Position numbers and translations under genes: made by a program
Assembly: GCA_905250025.1 (NCBI GenBank)
Contig: CAJNOJ010000134.1
Coordinates: forward strand, 1-64,000
Source: Adineta ricciae
Taxonomy: Eukaryota; Rotifera; Eurotatoria; Adinetida; Adinetidae
DNA length: 64,000 nucleotides
Direction of reading: 5' to 3'
In this document: in pieces, positions 25,457-36,904 of the stretch
Numbering within the stretch: position 1 is the first letter of the stretch
How the letters are laid out: every line of letters begins with the position of its first letter
The notes under the pieces: model-generated
Database searches by the model: none
What the model saw: the letters and a program-made list of their open reading frames with translations, nothing else
What the model was told of the DNA's origin: nothing

Positions 25457-27051
25457 TGTGCAAGATCTAGTTTTGACAATCTAATTTTCTTTCGTGTTTC
25501 TTTTTGCCTATACTGTTTTTCTTTCGCCAGGTACTTCTAGATTTCATACTGTGATTGGATACGAGTAACCAAAATGTTTATATATTTGGTTGAATTTTTC
25601 TATTTTTCAAGAATGCTTCTCTTCTTGTACATCTATGATCTTTGACATAATGACAAGTTCAATTGTCATGTTTTGTTCTTTCATATTTTCATATGTTTAT
25701 AAAGCGATCTCAGTCGAGTGAATTTCGTTTCTTTTTCTTTCCATGCTAGTTCTCTCTTTTTTACAATAAACGCGATAATAAACGATGCAATTAATAAAAG
25801 AATCGTGATTACTGAATTATATGGAATTCAAATATGCGTTGTAGCCAATTCATGTTTGTCTTGAAAATTTCATTAAATATATCTAAGAATACCTCAAATA
25901 ATGCACTTGTATCGAAGATTTTCACAGATTGCATCATCGTCACTACACATCTGATTATGTCACTGTCCAATTAGCTATTGGACTCGTGAAGTTTGGTTAC
26001 GGAAAGAGTTTTCTTCTATTGTTTTCTGTTGGTTGGAAGATTCGAACAAAAAGGAACGAATGGATCGGTTATTTGAAGGTGTTTGATCCGGGTTGAATTG
26101 TAATCATGTGGATTATTGGTGAAGTAATTTGTTCCTATGACCAAAGAATCATATTCGAGAAAAGGGGATTTCAAGCAAGGTATACAACTATTCGTTTCGA
26201 GTATAAATTGCCTTGCGCAACTGGAATAATCATAACAGTGTGTGCGATGTGTCAACCGCATGTGATGGTGTGATCGAAAAGTAGAACTGCTCCTATACAA
26301 AAAATGTGTTCACTTGAAAAGCATAGAAGACCGAAGTTTGCCATCAATGAATCATTTCTCATCCAGAGAAAAGAAAAACGCTATTTCTAGAAATTCATTC
26401 GTTTTGATCTAACCAACTGCTCAAATTTTGGTAAATTCAAAGCGAAGTTACCAAAAGAAACAATCAAATGACTGTCTAACGAATACAGATGAAGCTATGT
26501 AATAAGCATGTGCATTTCAATACTCTGATCGTCGTCCATTACGTTTTACGACGATTACAGTATGTGAACGCTTCATTTTAATTTGCAAGACCTATTTTGG
26601 ACAATTTTTACTCTTTAATTCTTGCTTGCTCACTCTTTCATTTCGTACACCATGTATTTATAGATTCGATGTTGTGATTCTAATGAATCAACACACAGTT
26701 ATGTCTTTTCATCATTATCATGTTTATTTCTTTCATATTCCAATATGATCATAACAGAATGAAACTTCTTTTCCTTGAAATGTCACAAGCTACTCGCAAT
26801 AGATAGCATATCCAAATTGTGTTGAATGCATATTAGGTTTTATTAGTAAGAGAAATTGTATAAGCAATGAAGAATCAAATAATTAAAACGAATATACATA
26901 TTATTCAAAGAAACTAACATAAAATATTTCGATAAACGCTTCTAATTGTGGAGCATTGAAAGATCAATGTATGACATGTCCCATTATATACATAAAATGC
27001 CGATGTTTGACCCGAAAATTTCATTTAACATGTACATACATATGATGTTGC
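25457..27051. other. Intergenic, with a decayed copy of the kinase 3' end
   Basis: No gene is supported; the minus-strand frame at 26016-26300 has no recognisable domain. At about 26525-26720 the sequence repeats the end of the kinase gene and its 3' flank (see findings). Confidence 0.55.
26525..26720 (+). pseudogene. Decayed copy of the Csk-like kinase 3' end
   Basis: CTGATCGTCGTCCATTACG, then TTTTACGACGATTACAGTAT and GTGAACGCTTCATTTTAATT, parallel the last exon and flank of the kinase (CTGATCGTCGTTTATCA, TTTTACAACGATTACAACAT, GTGAACACGTCGTCTTAATG). The match continues into the 3' flank (GCAAGACCTA versus GCAAGATCTA). Only about 200 bases are recognisable. Confidence 0.6.
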
Positions 27052-27435
27052 TTAACCAAGTAAGACTGTATTGGTAACTGCAACAGGAATTGTAGCGATA
27101 GCAGTAGTGAGAACAGGTGTAGCTGCCAGTGCATATGTGGTTCCAAGCGCATATGTAGCTCCAAGTCCAAATCCTGAGACGCCGACTCCACCGAATCCTC
27201 CGTATCCGTAGACTGAACGACCGAAACTTCTTGGACGACGCTCAAAGTACCCAACATCTCGCTCACGAACTCGAATTTCCCGTTCGCGAAACCGTCCTTC
27301 TGCTATAAACAAAAATAGAAGTACAATCTTTATGAGGATGCGACAAGCACAAGCCAACTTACCCCAACGAGCTTCGGAAATCATAGCAAACATAGCAATG
27401 AGAAGAATTACAGCTACAATTGATTTGGAAAACAT
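27052..27435 (-). CDS. Small secreted Gly/Tyr-rich protein, 107 residues
   Basis: Exon 1 (27363-27435) encodes a classic signal peptide, MFSKSIVAVILLIAMFAMIS, with likely cleavage after SEA. Exon 2 (27052-27302) encodes an Arg/Glu-rich part (GRFREREIRVRERD), a Gly-rich part (YGYGGFGGVGVSGFG) and an Ala/Thr/Val-rich C-terminus ending TVLLG. No cysteines occur in the mature part. The layout recalls small structural or cuticle-like secreted proteins, but no family is assigned. Upstream at 27576-27583 a TATATAGA may be the TATA box. Confidence 0.65.
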   Translation of the reverse strand: MFSKSIVAVILLIAMFAMISEARWGKLACACRILIKIVLLFLFIAEGRFREREIRVRERDVGYFERRPRSFGRSVYGYGGFGGVGVSGFGLGATYALGTTYALAATPVLTTAIATIPVAVTNTVLLG

Positions 27436-28303
27436 TTTCGTATAAAATCTAGATGAAAACAAAAAAACCGAATAAATCGCAAATGACGAAAAACAAACTC
27501 TTACTAGATTGAATTCTACTGCAGATATCGTTAAAATCACTAGAAGCGGTGTGATTATTCATGTCGATGTACAGATCTTATATAGATGCGACTCGATCAC
27601 CCTGGATTTATCTAGAACGAAGGAGAAAATAGATGATAACATCTTGTGAGCAGCAAGTACGTTAGATCGTTTTACCTCGATTGTGATGTAAAGTCGTCTG
27701 AAATGAACAAAGATAGATCATGTGACGAAAACATGAGTCACTAGTTAAGACTACCTGTAGATTTCATGTAAATAATTTCCAAGTTATTTATTGCCAACGA
27801 AATGACATCATAATAACGAGACCGAGACAAAAGCGTTATTAATATTTGTATAGAACATTATCGTACTCTATTTGAAAAGAAGCGAATAAGTAAACATGTG
27901 TCCCGATTGAAATAAGTAATGAATACAGACAGACGAACTAATTTGCCTTGTGGAAAGGGGAGAAAATGGAATGACGTATGCGTAACAAGGTCACTCTTTG
28001 AATAGCAGACAAAAAATATGACCTCCAGGATTGAATATCATTTTCTATTTGAATTCGATTTGTCTTTATCTCAATCAAATACTTTCGATATCGTCCTTTT
28101 ATGTATTTATTGCCATATTTCTCTCGGTATGTCATATGATATACATATTGATCAACAAATGCAGAAACAAATTTTATTTTCTATGACAACTTGATTGAGA
28201 CAAGAAAATTCTATGAAATCATTTTTAATTACGAAGAAACACTAGTCCAGGCATAATAAATAGTTGATACTACAAGTGTGTTAAGTTTATTTGCCTTGAT
28301 TGT
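27436..28303. other. Intergenic
   Basis: Upstream region of the secreted-peptide gene and downstream region of the tetraspan gene. No gene or repeat is recognised. Confidence 0.55.
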
Positions 28304-29016
28304 CTACATTGGCATTCGAAAAGTTGGTTGTTGATATGGAACAGCCATTTGTGGAGTACCTGGTGGATATCGCATTGATCCTGGTGTAGCGGGCATTGAT
28401 TTATTTACGTTCATATGATAACGATATGTATTACGCTGATCAGAACAGCAACCAGCATAAGCACCGCCAACCACAGATGCAATTGTTCCAACAATTGTAC
28501 CAAGAGCACCAGCAGCGATCAATAATGAATTAAAAACAAGCTCAACTGTTTCCCAACTCAATCTTGCGTTGTTCGAATATCTTGCTTGATATTGAATTGG
28601 CATAATACAAGTGATCATCATGTAAAATGACAAAATTGTTGAAACAACCGAAAGTGCAGTAAAACCAATGATCGATGATCGACTGCCTTCACGAAAGGCT
28701 AAAACTCCAACTAGACCTGTTGCCATGAGTACCAATCCAACCCAGAAACCTTTTCCTACAATAAGAAAAACAAAATGTGAGCTTGATCTTATTGAAAACA
28801 ATCAAATCTACCTGACGATGGCCAAAGTGGATTTTCAATTTTCAATCCACCTTGCGTTTCATCGTAATTGTAAACACTTGGTTTTCCATGAAACAATTCG
28901 ATTATTGAAAAGATTAATGAAGCCGCACCAATAACAAATAACAGAACACCAATGACTGCAAAAATACGAAATCGACTACGATCAGGCTCACCGTAGGCAT
29001 TGTTGTATTTCTCCAT
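28304..29016 (-). CDS. Four-helix membrane protein (tetraspan type)
   Basis: Exons 28812-29016 and 28304-28755 join in phase at ...WPSSG-KGFW. Helices are visible at IFAVIGVLLFVIGAASLIFS, FWVGLVLMATGLVGVLAF, IIGFTALSVVSTILSFYMMI and LLIAAGALGTIVGTIASVVG. Both termini are predicted cytoplasmic, and the C-tail is rich in Pro, Met and Gln. The spacing fits MS4A/CD20-like or sarcospan-like tetraspans. The CCG motif of true tetraspanins and the GLW motif of claudins are absent. The role is unknown. The start is the ATG of MEKYNNAYGEPD. Confidence 0.7.
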
Positions 29017-29374
29017 GTTTGCTTTTGTTCGATATGAATACAACGACAGAGATAATATGATATTTGGTGGTGATCAACGAAGCATGACACTTAACATCGG
29101 TCAACTATCGATATTTTTTTGTGTAAATGAACGAAAAATTCATCCAGTTCGTGAGGTCAACGTTCATACAGAGAAAGACGAAACCTCAAGACACATCGTC
29201 TCAATACGCATCAATACTCTCGGTTCACTTTGATTTTACGTGTATATATTTATCTGCGAATACAAATCTGTCCTTGACAGGTTTTAATAAAAAGCTAAAA
29301 GAGTTATGCACATGTACAAAGACATAAAAAATAGAGAAGAAAACTTTTTTTATTTCTTTGATTAGTTGTTCAAT
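29017..29374. other. Intergenic
   Basis: About 350 bases between the 5' end of the tetraspan gene and the 3' end of the receptor gene. No feature is recognised. Confidence 0.5.
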
Positions 29375-30604
29375 TTATGTAATAACACGGAGCGTTGGTT
29401 GTGGTCCATTTATCGCTTGATCAAATTCATCTTCAATACTATCATCAACAAGTGAATAATGACCTGTTGATGATGAATATGGTACAGTTTGAAATTCAGT
29501 TTCATTCGGCAGGGTCACAGATGCTATGGTAGGTTTACGTTTTTGACCTGTTACGAAACAGCACAAACATGCACAACGTTCAAGTAAGATTTCAAGCCAA
29601 TAAGGTTCCGTACAAGCAATAATAAACAATTGTGTTAAGTAAAAACTTGCGCGTAATAACGACGCTAATAGAAACGATTTAAACGTTTCGGCAATGTGTT
29701 CAAGATAATAGAGATAAACATCATAAAAGACAAGGATGCAAAGTAATGCTGTAACACGTATTGTCCAGAGTTTTTCAATTGGCGGAATTTGATTGGTTCC
29801 ACGCATGAGAAAAAAGTATCGTAAGACGAAACCAATTAAAATCAATGCAGGTATAAAGAGAATAAAGTAGATGATTGAACGAGCCGTTGCAAGTAGATGT
29901 AATTTGGAATAATTGTATAAACAATACTTAGTTGTGTAAGCTGAATAAGACAATTTTGAATTTCGTTGATAGAATGGAGAAGCCAACGTATAGAGAAGAA
30001 TAATAAATAGCCAAGTAAAAATTGCATAAAAATGAATAAAAGACATTGAAGAAAATCGTGCGCAATGATGTTTAAATGATGGATGTGCATAGAGAAAACG
30101 ATCGATAATCATGTAGAGTACAAAGAAAAGTGGAACCTAAATGAATTTCTTATGAAACAAACATTAATCACTAATCATACTTACTGTTTCATTAGTAGAT
30201 AATATAACATAGTGAAACCGACATAGACGCAGTGTAAATATATCAAACCAATGATGCAGAAGAAGAATTAGAGCTGGAATCCATGCCACAAATGCACAAA
30301 GAATGATTTGGCCAGAAAAAAAGTCAATTGCATTTTTGTAAGCACGTGTATAGAACATTCGTAGAACGATTGGAATTGCTAAAAGATATGTTAAGATAGT
30401 GAATGTCCATATAACAGTATGAACACCATTGACAGAATATTTTTCAGGTTCAATTAGATCAGCTACTTGATATTTATATAATTCTGTTCCATTAAGCATT
30501 CGCGCGATTAATTGATAGATTGATTCATTAGTTGTTGTTGAATTCACGGATAATGTCATTCTCGTTGTAATTATCGGCGACATCGTTGATATATTATTAG
30601 TCAT
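29375..30604 (-). CDS. Seven-transmembrane receptor-like protein (orphan)
   Basis: Exons 30185-30604 and 29375-30136 join at ...ILSTNET-VPLFFVLY, giving 393 residues. The N-terminus carries several N-glycosylation sequons (NIST, NSTT, NESI, NGTE). Seven hydrophobic stretches follow. The third ends YMIIDRFLYAH, where DRF sits in the place of the class A DRY motif. The C-tail after CACLCCFVTG has cysteines that could be palmitoylated, and an acidic segment. An NPxxY motif in helix 7 is not evident. This is probably a divergent rhodopsin-class receptor; the ligand is unknown. Confidence 0.65.
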
Positions 30605-32970
30605 TTCTGTACGATTGTATTGATACTGCAGTTGTTAGGATTGATAAAAAAAAATTATATATATATATACTATCGTCACCTTCTCGTCACTCGTTATCGT
30701 ATTCAGAAGAAATAGTATGTGCTTCAACGTTCTGTTGTGCGACTCAATATGCTGATCTTCGAGTGGTTGGGTGGCGAACACGTCGCATGCTTGATTAATT
30801 TCATTTCTCCTCCTGCTTTCTTCTCTCGACTCGTGACGGCAGCAACAACAACAGAAAGGGAGAGAACACACAGGATGATGGTGTCAGCGAAGAAAAAGAA
30901 GAAAAAAAGGACAGAACAGAATAGAACATTTAGTGGTGTTAGAACGGCGTCGACAGTCAGTATTGAGTTGCGTATGAATATGCCGAAAAAATTGCTTTAT
31001 GATGAAACAGAAACAACATCTTATATCACACACGTAATCCTTTTTCTTTCTCTGATATATGCACAGGACTCCTAGGTCATTGCCATGCGCCTATAAAATA
31101 TATGGAGTGAAGAACAACCGAATGAATATAACAGATTCTCAGTCGTTTTCATAAAGAAAAACGTTCGACGTATCGCTCATCGAAGGTTACATAAAAAAAC
31201 GCACAGATATGTATATATATATGAACTAAGAAAGATCGATATGTTTGATTGCATTAAAATAAATCTGATAGCAAGTAACAGATCGACAAGAGTAGATTAT
31301 ATATATATATATATATACTCGGAAAGAATCAAGTGATGAAAATCCATTATGATAATGTGCATTGACAAGAATTGAATACTGATTACTTAATGAAAGATAC
31401 TCTTATTTTCTAACAAAATCAATATATACATTCATAATTATGGGTTAATTATTTATATGGATCTATTGAGAATAATAGAATAACGTTCGAGATGATTGTG
31501 TTCCTGACAATGGTAGTGAGAATCAATTTTCTTAATGGTATGAATTAGAAATGGGGATTAAGAAGAAAATGTTATTTTAGTTAATAAATATCAATGTGAT
31601 CTTTTTAGAAAGATAAGTTTCGTTTTCAATCTTGTTCTTTTCAATTGTATTCGCTTCTCAGCTGGCATATTCGATAAAAGTATGTTTGACATGATCGTCT
31701 GTGCTAACATGATGACGAAATGCATATATTTATGCAGAATGTGATGAAGGAGTTGTTACATCATTCCATAAGTTCAAATATTGTGTTTTCGATTGTTGAA
31801 TAACTAATCATTTATCATGTTTGATATAAAAATATTAGAGGTATTGATTTAACTGAATGTTGAAAATAGAAAACTGATTTGTCATCGTCGGAAATAATAA
31901 ATAATATGGTATTTTGAAAGTACAATACTGATATTTCTCTACGTGACAGATGTACATGTCGAAAGTGAAAGGTTACCGGAATCATGTACGATCGACAATG
32001 TTTGTATTCTATGTAAAATTTATGCTAAATTGTCTCGTTCTTGACAGTCAAAGTGAATAAGACATTTGCTGACTTTCAGTCAGAGATGGGCACGGTTCAG
32101 ATCGATTTGATGAAATCGTAAATAGATCTCATCTAAAACTATTTTGAATGCATTTTTAAGTCAGATCTGTCTCAAGAAAACCTAGTTACCAAATATAGAA
32201 CTTTCGAGAAAGCCTTTTTTCGTATATTTGTGCTAAAAAAACTCAAATTTTGACAAACTGCGCTTTATGTAAATACTACATTGCCATTATATAATACGAT
32301 GGAACGAATAAAATCCGACGGAGACAGTTGAAGATGAAGCGGTCAGTCACTTTTCCGGACCACGCAACTAGTCAGTACTGTGGATAGTTGAAGCAAGGCT
32401 ACGACAGTAACTTTTGGTGAGAATGCCTTGATAGTTCATTGTTTAAGTGTTTTGTGTGCTTGCAGCAGGAATTTCAACCGATTGCTATCTTCAGACACGT
32501 TTACTTGAATCTCAACTCAAAGTATTCTTTCGTTCATTCGCTTTTTCACATGAACTGACCTTCTTTTAAATATTAGGGATCCTTCAATGTTTATTTCATT
32601 ATTGTTGATCCTGATGCAACTGGTTCTTATATCGCAGTAGTTCGTACACATGAACGTATTGCATTTTTTCCGTTTATTGCATCAGAACCAACTATTCATA
32701 TACATACCATTATCTGTGATTGAAGCGGGATCGCTATGTATGTTCAACAGAGAACGAATTATATCAATTTTCGCTTATAGGAAATGATTGTATATTCGCT
32801 AAAAGAAGAATTGAAGTTTTGTCAACAAATGTAAAAAAAACGAATTCCATATTGTAAACGAGAAAGTCAAGTCGACAATAGAAACCCTTGAGTGTATTTT
32901 TCGCTAAAATAAACAATTTAATATTCCTTCTTCAAGTCACTTCTTTGCAACTTTTTTAAATCCAGCGGAA
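30605..32970. other. Long intergenic stretch
   Basis: No gene is established. (TA)n runs lie near 30655-30668, 31210-31223 and 31296-31318. At 32083-32100 CAGAGATGGGCACGG resembles the end of hAT-type elements, but no partner end was found. An acceptor-like TTAAATATTAG at 32565-32575 precedes an open segment (to TGA at about 32723) reading VYFIIVDPDATGSYIAVVRT, which may be an exon of an unrecognised or decayed gene. Confidence 0.5.
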
Positions 32971-33113
32971 CTAATCTGTAACAACAAAACAAGATTTTTC
33001 TTTAAAATGATCATTGCATGAACGTTTTCCATCCACAAAACGATAAATACGATTCGCATCACGAATAACAATTTCATATTGACGAATTCGACTAATCAAT
33101 TTGATTGCATTAT
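32971..33113 (-). pseudogene. PPR-DYW protein fragment, C-terminal end of the DYW domain
   Basis: After an acceptor (TATTAATAG) the minus strand encodes NAIKLISRIRQYEIVIRDAN, then RIYRFVDGKRSCNDHF, ending VVTD and a stop. This is the last third of a DYW cytidine-deaminase domain (consensus ATKLISKI, IIVRDxxRFHHF, GxCSCxDYW), with DHF in place of the DYW triad. Known DYW proteins edit organellar RNA in plants; they have been reported in a few other eukaryotes, including bdelloids. The rest of the gene is not found upstream, so this copy is a remnant. Confidence 0.7.
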
Positions 33114-34118
33114 CTATTAATACATACTGAAAAAGTGTAATATTATACTCTTCGTAATCATTTTATATGGTGTCACTCTTGATTTAGATTACCGGAGCAA
33201 AATTCCAATTTATAGCTCACCGGCTGTTCAACATGATGTCTTTTGCGAAAGAAGTGACAAAACTTCAGCATCCAGGAGTATTTTATATTGCACATACATA
33301 GGTTTTATATTTTGGACAAGCAAAAAAAGCATAAAATTTCACAAAGTGAGTGTAACAATATCCTAGTGGAGACAATTAGAAAGAGTGTACGCATTCCATT
33401 TCAATCATTGCATAACGTGACCAGATAACTGATTTACTTTTGCTAAAGCAAGAAGAAGAAAAAAAAACTACAATAGAGATCTGATCATAACAAGAAGGTT
33501 TCTATCGTAAGTAGCAAAATCTACTTCATCAAGAATCAGTATATCATTTTGATGAACCACACATACTTCTACTGAACATTTGTATTACATTAACTAGTAT
33601 GAATAGCAGAGAGAAGAATTCATTCTCTCCTTTTCAATATACTCAATAAAGATAAAGTTAAGTATCTGACATTGTTTGCATAACAGAATAGAATACTGTT
33701 TTTCTATCTTATTCACTGTTCAATCTTCTGTCAAATAAATTGGTTGCTATTAGTGTACATGCGTGTAGTTCTATGTTTCGATCGTAATCATCCGATTTGA
33801 GTAGAATGACTTAAAGATGATCATTAGAAAGGACGTCGTATTATCGATAATTTCTATTGAAAATCTACAGGAAATTCGTACCGAGTTGTTTGGTATGAGA
33901 ATATGGTAAAAAGGAAAACAATCGGTCAGCTATTTAGCAAACTAGATAGTCATCAAGTCATCTTTTTCTTATAACTTCAATGAAAGTCATAGAAAATGAC
34001 AAGGGTTTTTGTCTTGCAAATATTTGATTTCGAATAACGGTTTATTCATTTTCTTTTCTGTTACTATTGAAGTAGTCAATTGAAGGCAATTTCGTATGAA
34101 TAAATTTTAATACATTGG
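33114..34118. repeat. Diverged duplicated sequence, degenerate copy of the helicase 3' region
   Basis: 33280-33560 resembles the 3' flank and last recognised exon of the helicase copies. TTTTGGACAAGCAAAAAAAG matches TTCTGGACAAGAAAAAAAG, and GTAAGTAGCAAAATCTACTT matches the exon border near 40250. 33480-33570 and 33838-33980 also parallel 39485-39570 and 39603-39750. No intact gene is present. Confidence 0.55.
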
Positions 34119-35318
34119 GCTGCATATCCTGAAAGCATAAGCAAAAACTCGTGACGATCACATTTATTTGTATTCCTAACGGCATCACTGTTTTTAACCA
34201 ATGGGAAAGTTCGCGAAATAGAATCGAAATGAAAAGTATTTCTGTTTTTTTCTTGATTTATCTATATATTCATCATTCGTTCTTTTATTTTTTTTTCTCT
34301 CGTTTAGCTTAAATCCAAGAAAAAGCACAACAGAAAAAGAAAATAACGAAGACAGTGTTTGAAGTAACAAATCGACAAACAAATTCATTGCCTTCAATTC
34401 ACTTACACACACATACATAGATCTTTGTGTTCTGGACAAGAAAAAAAGAATGAACAATGGCAAAGTAAATGTGACAATAACCGAGACAAGACAAAGAGAA
34501 ACAGTTTACAGTGTTCATTTCGATTGAATATGACCAGATAATTAACGATTTTCGACTGAAAAATAAAACAAAGCAACTGTTTCAAATACGGAGAAACGAA
34601 GAGAATCCTTACTATAAGTAGTAACGTCAATTTCATCGGGCATTTCAGTGATTTGTACTTCAAAACGAGTTTGAACTTCATTTAAAATCGCAGCATCACT
34701 CTCATCACCAATGAAAGTTATTGCTAAACCTTTCGTACCGAAACGACCAGCACGTGCAACCTACAGTGAAAAAGAAAAACTCATCCATACAAAAAACCTC
34801 CTCCAATCGAATCGCTTACTCGATGAAGATATGTGTCTGTGTCTTCTGGCATATCATAATTAACCACAATGTTGACACGTTCGATATCCATACCACGTCC
34901 AAATAAGTTCGTTGCGACAAGAATACGTGTTTGAAATTCTTTAAACTCTTTGTAACGAGCCAAACTAAATGAACAGATATTGTTGATGATGAGTCAATTT
35001 CGATTGTACGACAACTAACCGTTCTTCTTGAGGCATTCCACGATGAATTTCAACTGCTGGAAAATTTTGTTCTGTTAATAGTTTACACAAAACTGAACAT
35101 CGTTGTACAGATTTTACGAAAATCACCACTTGATTGAATTCTAGTTTATCCAACAGATCAATGAGTTTTCGATTTTTTTCATTCTCGCGTAGTTTAACAT
35201 AATGTTGACGAAGACCCTATGGCGAAATCAAACATACATCTTGCATAAATTTCTTGCAGACAGGTTGAATATCTTTGCTTAATGTTGCACTGGACATCAA
35301 CACTTGTTTTGATTCTGG
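34119..35318 (-). pseudogene. Truncated copy of the UAP56/DDX39 helicase gene
   Basis: 34119-35217 is nearly identical to 39756-40854, including introns and 3' flank. Exon equivalents are 35020-35216 ([15 protein letters not shown]..., [26 protein letters not shown]), 34820-34964 ([18 protein letters not shown]) and 34613-34760 ([16 protein letters not shown]). Upstream, at 35238-35318, a diverged piece of the preceding ATLSKEI...KFMQD exon follows directly. The short exon encoding [15 protein letters not shown] and its introns are missing. The Walker A and DEAD/DECD part is absent. It cannot encode a working helicase. Confidence 0.85.
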
Positions 35319-35599
35319 ATTCCTCATGGTTTCGTAATTCACGGAATTCGGACACTGCCGGAATTTAACTACAAAGTTTACTTTTTAGATGATCACACGT
35401 TGTTGTTGGAAAACAAATAATGTTACATTGGCGAAATCGATAAAGAATGTGTCTATATAAATGTCACTTTTTCGTGGCACTCCTTATTAAATTATGAGAA
35501 ATAAGATTTGAATCTAATTTCCGATGAAACTCGCCGAAATTATTATTCTCCTTTTGGATTGAATCGACATGGTATCACTGGCACAAGTAGCACCCAACT

Positions 35600-36382
35600 T
35601 TACAATCTCAGGTATCTTCACTGTGTTTAATTGTCGGCACACGCTTAAATATTCTCAACCTACTTACACTATTAATCAAGGAGTTTACAACAAAATCGCC
35701 CATCTTTTACATGATCTGTGCCTCTTCGGTTGATCTCTTATGCAGTAACTTGTGTTTTGCTATCAACATTTGATCGATGCATATCACCATCGCGAAGTGC
35801 TCGTTGGCGGCGACTGAGCTTCATATGGATTGCTAAGCGTTCTTTCCTCACAAGTATGCTGTTTATATTCGATGTGCACAATGGTGTATGCGTAGCGTCG
35901 TCTAGCTCTGGCGTCCTTATAGCAACAGTCTATGCAGATTGTTTTGTATTTGTCGTTCCTCAAGGTGGTATTAAGATCTGTGCTCTCGCAATATAGAGTC
36001 ATATACAACAATAAAGACGTTGTATTGGCTCGCCTTCTCGCTCTACAGACCATTCACTTGCCGCTCAGCGAATCAATCGGCAATTGCTGATCTTAACATT
36101 CGTGAATGCATTTTTACCGAATGCATTAGTATTTCAATGGAGCCTGACATTTTCCTACACTTTCAATACTGTTTCACAAACGAAGAGTTTCGAGCGGCAA
36201 CAAATCGAATACTTTATTATATGAACTTTGGACCATCATTCTATGTCAATTTTGCTTCGAGCAGTATATTTCGTAAAAGATTTCGAAAATGCGCATCATC
36301 ACTAATTGAGCGATGTTTTCATTTTTGTCGGAGGACTAAATTTTTGTTTTTCTGTATAAAACGACCTATCTTAGGTAGATGA
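35600..36382 (+). pseudogene. Decayed rhodopsin-class receptor gene
   Basis: Segments in different frames line up with a seven-helix receptor. About 35650-35765 reads LNLLTLLIKEF and FYMICASSVDLLCSNLCFAI (helices 1-2). About 35745-35990 reads TCVLLSTFDRCISPSRSARW with DRC at the DRY position, then a helix-4-like stretch. 36180-36330 reads EEFRAATNRILYYMNFGPSF, then YVNFASSSIFRKRFRKC, like helix 7 and helix 8. Frameshifts and stops separate them and helices 5-6 are not recognisable. The order and orientation are consistent, so I call it a pseudogene; it is not close to the receptor at 29.4-30.6 kb. Confidence 0.45.
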
Positions 36383-36743
36383 AAATGTAAGCTGAGGAGT
36401 TTTTCATCGGGCTGGCTTCCAGTCGGACAGCCATTCTGACGAATTCGTTGCAAGAACCTTAAACAAAGTACATTTCCAATTAGAGCTCTAATACGTTCAA
36501 ATAAAACATTAAATACTCAGCATTCACATTCTTTTGATGACGTTTTGGACTATCGTAAGATGCATAGTTTCAATTATATCATCATTTTTCATCTCATGCC
36601 AACCAATGTCCTTGATTGTTAGACAAATCAGTCGTCCATTTATTAAGTTCATCAAACTATGATAAACATCGAAACTAGAGGCAGAGACAGAAATGATAAA
36701 AATTATTCCGTCCGTCAGTTCTATCTTTCTTTCCCCAATGTGG

Positions 36744-36788
<45 letters not shown>

Positions 36789-36904
36789 TTCTACATGTGC
36801 ACAATCCGTTGTTATCGATAGCTCTCACTTCACCGCGCATTTCATTCTTGTCTATACGTCTACGGTTAAATGTCGATATCTTCGCCAAAAGTCTATTTAC
36901 CAAA
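36383..36904. other. Intergenic with a (TA)n microsatellite
   Basis: The pure AT run at about 36748-36785 is the only clear structure. It lies about 120 bases before the next start codon. Confidence 0.6.

Noticed and set aside
30719-31075. 118-residue plus-strand frame
   Set aside because: Low-complexity Lys run, no homology, and it lies in the likely promoter of the receptor gene.
32083-32240. hAT-like end CAGAGATGGGCACGG
   Set aside because: No matching inverted end or target duplication was found nearby.
36748-36785. (TA)n run as a functional element
   Set aside because: A plain AT microsatellite, common in this composition.
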